This document shows, piece after piece, positions 35,405 through 46,628 of a stretch of DNA of 64,000 nt (position 1 is the stretch's first letter; every line of letters starts with the position of its first letter). The position numbers were made by a program, and so were the translations under genes. The DNA lies in assembly GCA_966211965.1 (NCBI GenBank), contig CBIHON010000019.1, positions 35,608 to 99,607 on the forward strand, read 5' to 3'. This stretch comes from CBIHON01 sp966211965 (GTDB taxonomy: Bacteria; Pseudomonadota; Gammaproteobacteria; Burkholderiales; Burkholderiaceae_D). Under the pieces are notes generated by a model that saw only the letters and a list, made by a program, of their open reading frames with translations, did no database searches and was not told the origin of the DNA.

Positions 35405-36235
35405 ATGAATACTGCTGAGGCGAAGAAAGTCCTCGAAACCGCGCTGTTATGCGCCCACGAGCCCTTGTCGATTAACGACATGAAAAAGCTCTATGCGGAG
35501 AGCGGTGATAGTGCTGGCGAAGTGGGAGCCGATACGATCAAGCAGATGCTGGAAGAGCTTCGCAGCGACTGGTCGGACAAAGGTATCGAAGTCGTCAGTC
35601 TCTCAACCGGATGGCGTTTCCAAAGTCGCCCTGAAATGAAGATCTATCTGGAGCGCTTGAATCCTGAAAAGCCGCCAAAATATTCGCGTGCAACGCTGGA
35701 AACCTTGGCCATCATCGCTTACCGGCAACCGGTAACGCGTGGCGATATAGAGGAAATCCGTGGCGTGGCGGTCAATTCGCAAACTATCAAATTGCTTGAG
35801 GACCGCGGGTGGATTGAAGCGATTGGGCATCGTGATGTGCCGGGGCGCCCTAGTTTGTTTGCCACTACAAAGCACTTTCTGGATGATCTCGGCCTGACTT
35901 CGCTGGATCAACTGCCGCCGTTGCAGCAAGTCGCCAAAGGCGATATGCAAGAAGGTGCATTGCTTGAAATGCAGGCGCTCGAAACCGGCCTGCAAAAAAA
36001 TCTGGATCAAACCGCAATCGACTTTGCGGAAGAAACGGCGAAGGCGAACGTTGCGTTGCCTGAAGCCGGGATCGAAGCCGGTGGTGATGTCGCCGATGCT
36101 GCGATGATAGTTGTCGCGACGGACTCTTCCGCTATGGCGGCTGAGGAAGCGCTTCCCAATGACCTTGCGCCCGAGTTGACGGGTGAGCTTGCAACAAGCC
36201 AGCACAACCAAGAACCGAATAATGAATCTGCCTAA
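35405..36235 (+). CDS. scpB: Segregation and condensation protein B
   Basis: A 276-residue non-SMC subunit of the Smc-ScpAB condensin. Two winged-helix domains fill residues 1-180, with LSINDMKKLYAES, LETLAIIAYRQPVTRGDIEE and RGVAVNSQTIKLLEDRGWIE. The C-terminal ~95 residues are Ala/Glu-rich and probably disordered. Its end overlaps the rluB start by 14 bases, the conserved scpB-rluB pair. Confidence 0.95.
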   Translation: MNTAEAKKVLETALLCAHEPLSINDMKKLYAESGDSAGEVGADTIKQMLEELRSDWSDKGIEVVSLSTGWRFQSRPEMKIYLERLNPEKPPKYSRATLETLAIIAYRQPVTRGDIEEIRGVAVNSQTIKLLEDRGWIEAIGHRDVPGRPSLFATTKHFLDDLGLTSLDQLPPLQQVAKGDMQEGALLEMQALETGLQKNLDQTAIDFAEETAKANVALPEAGIEAGGDVADAAMIVVATDSSAMAAEEALPNDLAPELTGELATSQHNQEPNNESA

Positions 36236-37841
36236 ATCCAATAATGCGCCGGTGGCTACCGAGTTGACCCTTCCCCCTGATGATGCGCAAGATATGAACA
36301 GGCCGCTGACGAGCCTTCCCGACAGTGGCACTTCTGCGGATGCCGCCGCGCCGGGCAAGGCCAAGCCGGCAAAACGCGGCGTGCGCGGACCGCGGAATTT
36401 GCGACGTGACCGCTCCTCGGCCCGTGTCCCGGAAGCTGATGCGCCGATACCGGTGGCCGATATTGAGGCTGAGGCGGGTGGGGTGCAAAACATGGATGTC
36501 GTGTCTGTGGAGAGCGATGCATCCGTGGCGGTCGTGCGCGGCAAGGCCCGTGCGCCACGCTCCAAACGCGTTGCGCCGCTGAACGGCTCCGAAACGATCA
36601 GTCGCGGTAAGGATGGAAACCAGAAAACGGTTGCTCCAGCCCGGGGCTCGCGCAATAAGCAGGGCGGAAAGGCCGTGCAATCTACCGCAAAAGTGTTGAA
36701 TGCGGATGAAGTGTTTTCGTATGTCACATCAGAGGCCTTCGACCATGCTGCGGCCGACGATGTGCGGGATGTCCGGCGTGGACCGGCAAAAAACGTGCGT
36801 CGCGATTTGACTGCGGACGATGATGCGCCGAAGCTGCACAAGGTTCTTGCGGAAGCCGGACTGGGTTCGCGCCGCGATATGGAAGAGTTGATTGTGGCTG
36901 GCCGTGTATCGGTCAATGGTGAGCCGGCGCATATCGGACAACGCATTTTGCCCACCGATCAGGTGCGCATCAACGGCAAATTGATCCAGCGCAAGGTCAG
37001 CAAGCGCCCGCCGCGCGTTCTTGTATATCACAAGCCGGCCGGCGAAATCGTCAGTCACAACGATCCCGAGGGGCGTCCTTCGGTATTCGATCGCCTGCCG
37101 ACCATGAAAGGCGGCAAGTGGCTGGCGGTCGGCCGCCTCGATTTCAATACGGAAGGCTTGCTGCTGTTTACGACCTCGGGCGACCTGGCCAATCGGTTGA
37201 TGCACCCGCGCTATGGCATCGATCGCGAATATGCGGTGCGTACGCTGGGCGAACTGGAAGAGGGGATGCGCCAGAAGTTGTTGCACGGCGTTGAGCTTGA
37301 AGATGGCACCGCGCAATTTTCAAGGATTGCCGATGGCGGTGGCGAAGGGGTCAATAAATGGTACCGCGTGATCATCGGCGAAGGCCGTAACCGTGAAGTG
37401 CGGAGGATGTTCGAAGCCGTCGGCCTGACTGTCTCGCGTTTGATTCGCACACGCTATGGTGCCATGGTCCTGCCGCCACGCCTCAAATGCGGCCGCTGGG
37501 AAGAGCTGGAAGAGAATGCGGTGCGTGACTTGCTTAGCATCAGCGGCTTGGAAAAGATGGCTGGCCAGGGCGGCGGCAAGGCGCGCGGCGAATACCAGGA
37601 GCGCCAAAGCGGGGGGAATCGCAACGGTAATGTGATCGAAAAAGGCCCCGGGCAGAGGCGTGGGCAGGAGGGGCAAGGCCGCTCTCGGGGGCAAGGTCAA
37701 TCGCGTTCGCGCCAGCCTGATCCGCTGCAAACGGCCCTTGGTTTTCCGGGTATGGGGCAGCCGCGCCGTAATGCCGGTCCGCGGGGCGGGTTGAGCGGCC
37801 AAGGCTCCCAAGGGATGCCAAGGCGGCGTTCAAGAGGATAG
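36222..37841 (+). CDS. rluB: 23S rRNA pseudouridine synthase RluB with long disordered tails
   Basis: A 539-residue protein. An S4 RNA-binding domain (APKLHKVLAEAGLGSRRDME, about 192-250) is followed by the catalytic domain with GRLDFNTEGLLLFTTSGDLA, in which the Asp is catalytic, and GEGRNREVRRMFEAVGL. Compared with the usual 250-300 residue core, it has an N-terminal extension of about 190 low-complexity residues and a C-terminal Gly/Gln/Arg-rich tail of about 90 residues. It modifies a uridine near 2605 of 23S rRNA. I start at ATG 36222; TTG 36183 is also in frame. Confidence 0.92.
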   Translation: MNLPKSNNAPVATELTLPPDDAQDMNRPLTSLPDSGTSADAAAPGKAKPAKRGVRGPRNLRRDRSSARVPEADAPIPVADIEAEAGGVQNMDVVSVESDASVAVVRGKARAPRSKRVAPLNGSETISRGKDGNQKTVAPARGSRNKQGGKAVQSTAKVLNADEVFSYVTSEAFDHAAADDVRDVRRGPAKNVRRDLTADDDAPKLHKVLAEAGLGSRRDMEELIVAGRVSVNGEPAHIGQRILPTDQVRINGKLIQRKVSKRPPRVLVYHKPAGEIVSHNDPEGRPSVFDRLPTMKGGKWLAVGRLDFNTEGLLLFTTSGDLANRLMHPRYGIDREYAVRTLGELEEGMRQKLLHGVELEDGTAQFSRIADGGGEGVNKWYRVIIGEGRNREVRRMFEAVGLTVSRLIRTRYGAMVLPPRLKCGRWEELEENAVRDLLSISGLEKMAGQGGGKARGEYQERQSGGNRNGNVIEKGPGQRRGQEGQGRSRGQGQSRSRQPDPLQTALGFPGMGQPRRNAGPRGGLSGQGSQGMPRRRSRG

Positions 37842-37936
37842 GCTTTTGCTGGAAATCAACTTCGTTGGGAAGCCGCATATGCGCGTTTGATGCGCTTTGC
37901 CGGGGTGAAAACCAGTGCGCCGCATGCTATTCGGCA

Positions 37937-37965
37937 TTGCGGCGCACAAAGTAATCGCTTATAAT
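37937..37965 (+). promoter_or_regulatory. Sigma-70 promoter of the rimP leader
   Basis: TTGCGG (37937-37942), exactly 17 bases, then consensus TATAAT (37960-37965). It predicts a start near 37972. Confidence 0.75.
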
Positions 37966-37971
37966 TTGGCA

Positions 37972-38060
37972 GTTAACAAAAGGCCACCCCACATACCTTC
38001 TGTGGAAATAACCGCAGGTGGCTTATGATAAAAAGATGGGCAGATGCCCATTTTTTTTTT
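37972..38060 (+). ncRNA. Candidate rimP-operon leader RNA with terminator
   Basis: From the predicted start a stretch of about 88 bases has two hairpins: AAGGCCACC... pairing with GGTGGCTT (about 37980-38022) and ATGGGCA/TGCCCAT (38036-38042 with 38045-38051) followed by ten T. The second is an intrinsic terminator placed 65 bases before the proposed rimP start, so it is either a small RNA or a premature-termination control of rimP-nusA-infB. A rimP leader class is described in the literature, from memory; I could not check that this is a member. Confidence 0.6.
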
Positions 38061-38125
38061 GTTGAACAGTTTGCCGTGTCCGGCCGGTGGCCGCGATGCA
38101 GGATTGGGTTTATACGGAGAGTGCT

Positions 38126-38611
38126 TTGCAGTTGGTCGAACTGATAGAAAAAACCGTGCTTGGCATGGGTTATGAGCTGGTCGATTTCGAGCAGGCGGCG
38201 CGTGGGCTGCTGCGCGTGTATATCGATTTTGCAGCACCGCATGCCGACAAGGGCAATATCACGGTGGAAGACTGCGAAAAAGTAACCCATCAATTACTGC
38301 ATGTGCTGACGGTGGAAAACGCCACATATGAACGGCTCGAAGTATCATCGCCGGGCCTCGACCGGCCGCTGAAGAAGCTCGCTGACTATATCCGTTTTGC
38401 CGGGCAGGAGGCGTTGGTGAAATTGCGCATGCCGATGCCGGGCGCCGCAAATCGCAAATCGTTTCAAGGGGTATTGCACGCACCCGATGGCGACAAATTG
38501 AAACTCGAATTCGAAGCAAACGATGGGCCGGCCATGCTGGAGTTTACGCTGGCCGATGTAGACAAGGCACGCTTGGTGCCAAAAGTGGATTTTAGGAGCC
38601 GCAAAGCATGA
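38126..38611 (+). CDS. rimP: Ribosome maturation factor RimP
   Basis: A 161-residue 30S assembly factor. Landmarks are MGYELVDFEQ at about residue 12, VEDCEKVTHQ and LEVSSPGLDRPLKK near 75, then an SH3-like C-terminal domain. The start is uncertain: TTG 38126 has GGAG (38116-38119) at good spacing and starts where relatives do, while GTG 38087 and ATG 38096 are in frame further upstream. Its end overlaps nusA by 4 bases (ATGA). First gene of the rimP-nusA-infB-rbfA-truB cluster. Confidence 0.92.
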   Translation: MQLVELIEKTVLGMGYELVDFEQAARGLLRVYIDFAAPHADKGNITVEDCEKVTHQLLHVLTVENATYERLEVSSPGLDRPLKKLADYIRFAGQEALVKLRMPMPGAANRKSFQGVLHAPDGDKLKLEFEANDGPAMLEFTLADVDKARLVPKVDFRSRKA

Positions 38612-40161
38612 GTCGCGAAGTTTTATTGTTGGTTGATGCGCTGGCGCGCGAAAAAAACGTCGATAAGGATATTGTCTTCGGGGCGCTTGAGCACGCACTC
38701 GCGCAAGCTACCAAGAAGCGTTACGAAGGCGATGTGGATATCCGCGTCTCAATCGACCGCGAAAGTGGTGAATTCGAATCCTTCCGCCGCTGGCACGTGG
38801 TGCCCGATGAGGCTGGTTTGCAGTTGCCCGATCAGGAAATCCTGCATTTCGAGGCGAAGGAACAGATCGAGGATATCGATGTCGATGATCATATCGAAGA
38901 GCCGATCGAGTCGGTCGAATTCGGTCGCCGTTTTGCGCAGGACACCAAGCAAGTCGTATTGCAGCGCATTCGCGACGCCGAGCGCGAGCAGATCTTGGCT
39001 GATTTCCTGGAGCGTGGCGATTCCCTCGTGACCGGCACCATCAAGCGCATGGAGCGTGGCGATGCGATCGTCGAGTCCGGCAAGATCGAAGCGCGCTTGC
39101 CGCGCGACCAGATGATCCCGAAAGAAAACCTGCGTATCGGCGATCGCGTGCGTGCCTTCATTTTGCGCATCGACCGCAATGCGCGCGGACCGCAGGTGAT
39201 CCTGTCGCGTACCGCGCCGGAATTCATCATGAAGCTGTTCGAGCTCGAAGTACCGGAGATCGAGCAGGGCCTGCTTGAAATTAAATCGGCCGCGCGTGAT
39301 GCCGGTGTGCGTGCGAAGATTGCAGTCTTCACCAATGACAAGCGGATTGACCCGATCGGTACCTGCGTCGGCATGCGCGGTTCGCGCGTGCAGGCGGTGA
39401 CCGGTGAGTTGGGCGGCGAGCGTGTCGATATCGTGCTGTGGTCGGAAGACCCGGCGCAGTTCGTGATCGGCGCACTGGCACCGGCAAATGTTTCATCCAT
39501 CATGGTCGATGAAGAAAAGCATGCGATGGATGTCGTGGTGGACGAGGAAAATCTCGCGATCGCGATCGGCCGCGGCGGCCAGAACGTGCGTCTCGCCTCT
39601 GAACTGACCTCCTGGCAAATCAACATTATGACAGCCGAAGAGTCGGCTGATAAATCCGCCGTCGAAACAGCGGCGGTGCGCGCGTTGTTCATGGAGAAAC
39701 TCGACGTCGATCAAGAGGTTGCCGACATCCTGGTGGAAGAAGGCTTTGCCAGCCTGGAAGAAATCGCTTATGTACCGATCAGCGAGATGCTGGAAATCGA
39801 ATCCTTCGACGAAGAGACCGTCAACGAGTTGCGCAACCGCGCGCGTGACGCGCTGGTGACCGAAGCGATTGCCTCCGAAGAAGGCTTGGAAGGCATGGAA
39901 GAGGCGTTGGTCAACCTGGAAGGAATGGATCGCGTTACCGCAGGCAAGCTCGGCTTGGCTGGCATCAAGACACTCGAAGCGTTTGCCGGTTTGGCTTATG
40001 ACGAGTTTGGCGCGATCCTGGCCCTGTCGGGGGACCGTGCGCGTCAATTGATCAAAGACGAATTTAAAGATGTGACCGACGATGAAATGAAGCTCATCGA
40101 TGCCAAATACGATGATCACGCCAAGGCGCTGCAAGCCAAGGCGTGGAACCGCGGAAGCTGA
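38608..40161 (+). CDS. nusA: Transcription termination/antitermination factor NusA
   Basis: A 517-residue RNA polymerase-binding factor. The N-terminal domain (1-130) is followed by S1 (about 135-200, GDSLVTGTIKRMERGDAIVE), KH domains (GTCVGMRGSRVQAVTGELGG and GRGGQNVRLASELTSWQI) and C-terminal acidic repeats with helix-hairpin-helix LGLAGIKTLEAFAGL. The two acidic repeats match proteobacterial NusA. It modulates pausing, termination and rRNA antitermination. The gene is coupled to rimP and 54 bases before infB. Confidence 0.97.
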   Translation: MSREVLLLVDALAREKNVDKDIVFGALEHALAQATKKRYEGDVDIRVSIDRESGEFESFRRWHVVPDEAGLQLPDQEILHFEAKEQIEDIDVDDHIEEPIESVEFGRRFAQDTKQVVLQRIRDAEREQILADFLERGDSLVTGTIKRMERGDAIVESGKIEARLPRDQMIPKENLRIGDRVRAFILRIDRNARGPQVILSRTAPEFIMKLFELEVPEIEQGLLEIKSAARDAGVRAKIAVFTNDKRIDPIGTCVGMRGSRVQAVTGELGGERVDIVLWSEDPAQFVIGALAPANVSSIMVDEEKHAMDVVVDEENLAIAIGRGGQNVRLASELTSWQINIMTAEESADKSAVETAAVRALFMEKLDVDQEVADILVEEGFASLEEIAYVPISEMLEIESFDEETVNELRNRARDALVTEAIASEEGLEGMEEALVNLEGMDRVTAGKLGLAGIKTLEAFAGLAYDEFGAILALSGDRARQLIKDEFKDVTDDEMKLIDAKYDDHAKALQAKAWNRGS

Positions 40162-40215
40162 ATGGTCCGGGAAGTTCCAACATCATCCACCGCGTCACAA
40201 AGAAAAGAGGACTGA

Positions 40216-43056
40216 ATGGCGAGTAACAACGTAGCCCAATTTGCCACCGAGCTGAAGATGCCTGCAGACTTGCTGCTGACGCAGTTACGCGCTGCCGGCG
40301 TCGAGAAGAGTTCGACCTCCGATGCGCTGTCCAAGGAAGACAAGGACAAACTGCTTGGACATTTGCGTCGCGCGCACGGTGTGGCGCCGGAAAGCGAGAA
40401 GAGGAAGATCACCCTCACTCGCAAGGAGACCACCGAAATCAAGCAAGCGGATGCCACGGGCAAATCGCGCACGATTCAGGTCGAAGTGCGCAAAAAGCGC
40501 ACCTTTGTGAAACGCGATGAGACGCCGGTTGAAGAACCGCCGGTGAAGAAGGTGGTGGCTGCGCCGGTGATCGATGAAGCCGAAATGGCGCGCCGTGCCG
40601 AAGAGGCGCGCCGCCAAGCAGAATTGATCGCGCGTCAGGAAGCCGACCTGCGTGAAAAGCAGGAACGTCTGGCCAAGCTCGAAGCAGAGAAAGAAGCACA
40701 AGCCAAGGCTATGCAGAAAGCGGAAACCGAAGCGCGGAAAGTGGCGGTGGAACCGCCTCCCGCCGTGAAAACCGACGAATCCTCGATCGAGGAGAAGAAA
40801 CGCATAGCCGCCGAGGAAGCCAAGAAAAAGGCCGCCCAGCTTGCCAAGGACGCAGCCAAGGAAGCAGCGGAAAAAGCCGCCGCGACCGAGCGCGCGCGCA
40901 AACTGGTGGCCGACGAAGTGGCACAGATCAAACTGATGATGAGTGCCCCGCGCAAGGTCATGAAGGCGCCGGAACCGCCTCCACCTGCCGTCCCTGCAAA
41001 AGCTGCCGCCAAGGCTGGCGAAGGCACCCTGCATAAACCAGCCGACAAGAAACAACAGGTTGAGAAAAAAGACGACAAGAAGCCGGCTGTCTCGGCAGAC
41101 AAGAAGTCGATCAAGTCGGCCAATGTTTCTTCTACCTGGCAAGACGATGCAGCCAAGAAGCGCGGCGCGGGCATCAAGACGCGCGGCAACAATGCCGCCG
41201 GAGGCGCCCGTGAAGGCTGGCGTGCCGGACCGAAAGGACGGCGCGGCGGACATGGCGGCGAGGAGCGCGAGTCCAATTTCCAGGCCCCGACCGAAGCTGT
41301 CGTTAAAGACGTGCATGTGCCTGAGACCATCACTGTGGCCGAATTGGCGCACAAGATGTCGGTCAAGGCTTCTGAGGTCATCAAGCATATGATGAAACTC
41401 GGACAAATGGTCACCATCAACCAGGTGCTGGATCAGGAAACGGCAATGATTCTGGTCGAAGAGATGGGCCATACCGCGCATGCGGCCAAGCTGGACGATC
41501 CTGAAGCATTGCTGGAAGACGGTGCGGAACACGCCGATATCGAGACTATGCCGCGCGCTCCGGTCGTGACCGTAATGGGCCACGTCGACCATGGTAAAAC
41601 CTCGTTGCTGGACTATATCCGCCGTGCCAAAGTGGCATCCGGCGAAGCTGGCGGCATCACGCAGCATATCGGCGCCTACCACGTCGAAACGCCGCGCGGC
41701 ATGATCACCTTCCTCGATACGCCGGGCCATGAGGCCTTTACCGCCATGCGTGCGCGCGGCGCCAAGGCGACTGACATCGTGATCTTGGTGGTGGCGGCCG
41801 ACGACGGCGTGATGCCGCAGACCAAGGAAGCGATCGCTCACGCGAAAGCCGCCGGCGTGCCGCTGGTGGTGGCGATCAACAAGATCGACAAACCGGGCGG
41901 CAACCTTGATCGCGTCAAGCAGGAATTGGTTGCGGAACAAGTCGTGCCGGAAGAATACGGCGGCGAGTCGCCCTTCATTCCGGTGTCGGCCAAGACCGGC
42001 GAAGGCATCGATAACCTGCTGGAAAACGTTTTGTTGCAAGCCGAAGTGCTGGAATTGAAAGCGCCGGTGGAGTCGCCGGCCCGTGGTTTGGTGATCGAAG
42101 CCAAACTCGACAAGGGCCGCGGCCCGGTCGCGACCATCCTGGTGCAATCCGGCACCCTGAAGCGCGGCGATGTCGTTCTGGCCGGCTCTTCCTACGGCCG
42201 TGTGCGCGCCATGTTGGACGAGAACGGCAGGAGCATCACTGAAGCAGGCCCTTCGATCCCGGTCGAGATCCAGGGTTTGACCGAAGTGCCGGCTGCCGGT
42301 GAAGAAGTGATGGTGATGGCCGACGAGCGCAAGGCGCGTGAAATCGCCCTGTTCCGCCAAGGTAAATTCCGCGACGTGAAGCTGGCCAAGCAGCAGGCGG
42401 CCAAGCTGGAGAACATGTTCGAGCAGATGGGCGAGGGCGAGGTCAAGAACCTGCCATTGATCATCAAGGCTGACGTTCAAGGTTCGCAGGAAGCACTGGT
42501 GCATTCGATGCAGAAATTGTCGACTGCCGAAGTGCGCGTGCAAGTCGTGCATGCCGCGGTCGGCGGCATCACCGAGTCCGACGTCAACCTTGCGCTCGCG
42601 TCCAAGGCGGTCATCATCGGCTTCAACACCCGTGCCGACGCGTCGGCGCGCAAGCTGGCCGAAGCCAATGGCATCGACATTCGTTACTACAACATCATTT
42701 ACGATGCGGTCGACGAGATCAAGGCGGCGATGTCGGGCATGCTGGCGCCGGAGAAGCGTGAACATTCACTGGGTCTGGTTGAAATCCGTCAGGTCATCCT
42801 GGTCAGCAAGGTCGGCGCGATCGCCGGCTGCTTCGTGCTCGACGGCGTGGTCAAGCGCGGCTCGTCGGTGCGTCTGTTGCGCGACAATGTCGTGATATGG
42901 ACCGGCGAAATCGACTCGCTCAAGCGCTTCAAGGATGATGTGAAGGAAGTGAAAGCCGGCTTCGAATGCGGCTTGACGCTGAAGAACTTCAATGACGTCA
43001 AGGAAGGTGATCAACTGGAAGTATTCGAAGTCCAGGAAGTCGCACGTACTTTGTAA
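40216..43056 (+). CDS. infB: Translation initiation factor IF-2
   Basis: A 946-residue GTPase that brings initiator tRNA to the 30S subunit. An N-terminal IF2_N domain (1-50) leads into a long charged Ala/Lys/Glu-rich segment (to about 370) and a second IF2_N-type domain. The G domain starts near residue 454 with GHVDHGKTS, then DTPGHEAF and NKIDKPGG. The C-terminal domains II-IV follow. An 826-codon antisense open frame opposite this gene is a shadow of its codon bias. Confidence 0.97.
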   Translation: MASNNVAQFATELKMPADLLLTQLRAAGVEKSSTSDALSKEDKDKLLGHLRRAHGVAPESEKRKITLTRKETTEIKQADATGKSRTIQVEVRKKRTFVKRDETPVEEPPVKKVVAAPVIDEAEMARRAEEARRQAELIARQEADLREKQERLAKLEAEKEAQAKAMQKAETEARKVAVEPPPAVKTDESSIEEKKRIAAEEAKKKAAQLAKDAAKEAAEKAAATERARKLVADEVAQIKLMMSAPRKVMKAPEPPPPAVPAKAAAKAGEGTLHKPADKKQQVEKKDDKKPAVSADKKSIKSANVSSTWQDDAAKKRGAGIKTRGNNAAGGAREGWRAGPKGRRGGHGGEERESNFQAPTEAVVKDVHVPETITVAELAHKMSVKASEVIKHMMKLGQMVTINQVLDQETAMILVEEMGHTAHAAKLDDPEALLEDGAEHADIETMPRAPVVTVMGHVDHGKTSLLDYIRRAKVASGEAGGITQHIGAYHVETPRGMITFLDTPGHEAFTAMRARGAKATDIVILVVAADDGVMPQTKEAIAHAKAAGVPLVVAINKIDKPGGNLDRVKQELVAEQVVPEEYGGESPFIPVSAKTGEGIDNLLENVLLQAEVLELKAPVESPARGLVIEAKLDKGRGPVATILVQSGTLKRGDVVLAGSSYGRVRAMLDENGRSITEAGPSIPVEIQGLTEVPAAGEEVMVMADERKAREIALFRQGKFRDVKLAKQQAAKLENMFEQMGEGEVKNLPLIIKADVQGSQEALVHSMQKLSTAEVRVQVVHAAVGGITESDVNLALASKAVIIGFNTRADASARKLAEANGIDIRYYNIIYDAVDEIKAAMSGMLAPEKREHSLGLVEIRQVILVSKVGAIAGCFVLDGVVKRGSSVRLLRDNVVIWTGEIDSLKRFKDDVKEVKAGFECGLTLKNFNDVKEGDQLEVFEVQEVARTL

Positions 43057-43059
43057 TTT

Positions 43060-43449
43060 ATGGCAAAACACAGCAAATCCATCCCGGGACGCGGTCTGCG
43101 CGTGGCCGACCAGATCCAGCGCGATCTGGCCGAGATCATCGCGTTCGAATTGAAAGATCCGCGCGTCGGGATGGTCACGATCACCGAAGTGCAGATCACT
43201 CCCGACTACGCGCACGCCAAGGTGTTTTTCACCATGCTGAGCGATGACAGGGAAGCGATCCAGAATACCGTGGCCGGCTTGAAAGCCGCGTCCGGTTTCA
43301 TTCGCGGGCAATTGGGCCGGCGCCTGACGATACACACGCTCCCTGAACTGCATTTCGTGCACGATACCTCCACCTCGCGCGGCATGGAACTCTCGAAGTT
43401 GATTGACGAAGCCAATGCCACGCGCGCCAAGGATGCCGACGAAAGCTGA
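43060..43449 (+). CDS. rbfA: Ribosome-binding factor A
   Basis: A 129-residue KH-fold 30S maturation factor needed for cold adaptation. It opens with RGLRVADQIQRDLAEIIAFE, followed by LKDPRVGMVTITEVQITPDY and LPELHFVHDTSTSRGMELS. It starts 3 bases after infB and precedes truB by 42 bases. Confidence 0.96.
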   Translation: MAKHSKSIPGRGLRVADQIQRDLAEIIAFELKDPRVGMVTITEVQITPDYAHAKVFFTMLSDDREAIQNTVAGLKAASGFIRGQLGRRLTIHTLPELHFVHDTSTSRGMELSKLIDEANATRAKDADES

Positions 43450-43491
43450 TTCTGCGTTTCACGGCATTTCCCTTCAAACCAGGTAATTCCG

Positions 43492-44427
43492 ATGGCGATT
43501 CCCGCGCCCAAGAAAATTCGTGTCCCGGTGCACGGCGTGCTGCTGCTCGATAAATTTGCCGGACATTCCAGCAACGATGTACTGATCAAGGCCAAGCGCC
43601 TGCTGAATGCGCAAAAGGCAGGCCACACCGGCACGCTTGATCCGTTCGCAACCGGCTTGCTGCCTCTGTGTTTCGGCGAGGCGACCAAGTTTGCCCAGGA
43701 CTTGCTGGATGCCGATAAAACCTATGAGACAGTGGTGCATCTCGGCATCACGACGGTCACCGGCGATACCGAAGGCGAGGTGCTGGAACGGCGCGAAGTC
43801 GATGTCACTCGCGAGCAGATCGACGCGGTGCTGGCGCAATTCCGTGGCGACATCAAGCAAGTGCCGCCGATGTATTCGGCGCTCAAGCGCGACGGCAAGG
43901 CCCTCTACGAATACGCTCGCGCCGGCGTCACCCTGGAGCGTGAAGCACGTCCGGTACGCATTCATCTTCTGGAATTTCTTGCCTACGAGGCGCCGTATCT
44001 GCACCTGCGCGTGACGTGCAGCAAAGGGACCTATATCCGGGTGCTGGGCGAAGACATCGGGGCGGCCTTGGGTTGCGGCGGCCATTTGCAGGCGTTGCGC
44101 CGTACCCGGGTCGGCGCGCTGTCGCTCCAAGGCGCCGTGACGCTCGATGCTTTTGCCGCGATCGAGGAGGCGGAGCGCAAGCAATCATTGGCGCCGGTGG
44201 ATGCTTTGCTCTCGTCTTTCCCTCCGGTGAATCTGACGGAAGAGTTGGCAAAACGATTTCTGCACGGGCAACGCTTGTCGCTTGGTAAAGAGAGCATTGC
44301 GATACCTGTCTTGCAGGGCCGTGTGCGCGTTTATCGTGATGCGGATGGAAAACTGCTTGGTACGGGGCAGATTGCCGAATTCGGCGTACTCGCTCCCGAA
44401 CGCTTGATTGCGACCGACCTTGCTTGA
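43492..44427 (+). CDS. truB: tRNA pseudouridine-55 synthase
   Basis: A 311-residue enzyme that makes pseudouridine 55 in the tRNA T-loop. The catalytic motif AGHTGTLDPFATGLL places the essential Asp at residue 50. Also visible are VPPMYSALKRDGKALYEYAR, and a C-terminal PUA-like domain containing FLHGQRLSLG. It is last in the rimP operon. A GGAACC/GGTTCC hairpin just after the stop (44432-44450) lacks a T-run. Confidence 0.97.
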   Translation: MAIPAPKKIRVPVHGVLLLDKFAGHSSNDVLIKAKRLLNAQKAGHTGTLDPFATGLLPLCFGEATKFAQDLLDADKTYETVVHLGITTVTGDTEGEVLERREVDVTREQIDAVLAQFRGDIKQVPPMYSALKRDGKALYEYARAGVTLEREARPVRIHLLEFLAYEAPYLHLRVTCSKGTYIRVLGEDIGAALGCGGHLQALRRTRVGALSLQGAVTLDAFAAIEEAERKQSLAPVDALLSSFPPVNLTEELAKRFLHGQRLSLGKESIAIPVLQGRVRVYRDADGKLLGTGQIAEFGVLAPERLIATDLA

Positions 44428-44627
44428 GTCTGGAACCCTGAACAGGTTCCGAGGCTGCGTTTGGATCACGTTCGTTGCCGTGATGTGTTTTTCTGGTTGA
44501 AACCCGTCGAGCATCTCGTACAATGAAGTAGTCGACAAAGCCGCTACGGCGAGATACGCCGCTTGTGGCGCAATACAAGCAACCCTTTGAAATTCCAAGA
44601 CTTTTTGAAAAGTCGTGCGACGCTGCA

Positions 44628-44636
44628 TGCTATAAT
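44628..44636 (+). promoter_or_regulatory. Extended -10 promoter of typA
   Basis: TGCTATAAT (44628-44636) is an extended -10 with a consensus hexamer, 32 bases before the typA ATG. The nearest -35-like TTGAAA (44605-44610) is 20 bases away, so the extended -10 probably carries recognition. Confidence 0.65.
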
Positions 44637-44668
44637 GCTCGGTTTTCCGAATCCCGCCAACTAAGACC

Positions 44669-46504
<1,836 letters not shown>

Positions 46505-46517
46505 TCTCGTCCGATCA

Positions 46518-46541
46518 TGAGGGCCTGGGTGCAGGCCCTCA
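46518..46541 (+). terminator. Hairpin after typA
   Basis: A 9-bp perfect stem (TGAGGGCCT 46518-46526 with AGGCCCTCA 46533-46541), 14 bases after the typA stop. It has no T-run, so it may protect or weakly terminate the transcript. Confidence 0.45.
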
Positions 46542-46628
46542 CGCTGATCCCGCCGAGTTCACAGCCCGGCGATTCTTGAAGGCCCATCAAGCCGTTCGGA
46601 ATCGCCGGGTTTGTTTTTCATACCGCCC

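Noticed and set aside
40285..42765. 826-codon open frame antisense to infB
   Set aside because: It is the codon-bias shadow of infB; the product is His/Arg/Gln-rich with no domain, and infB is certain.
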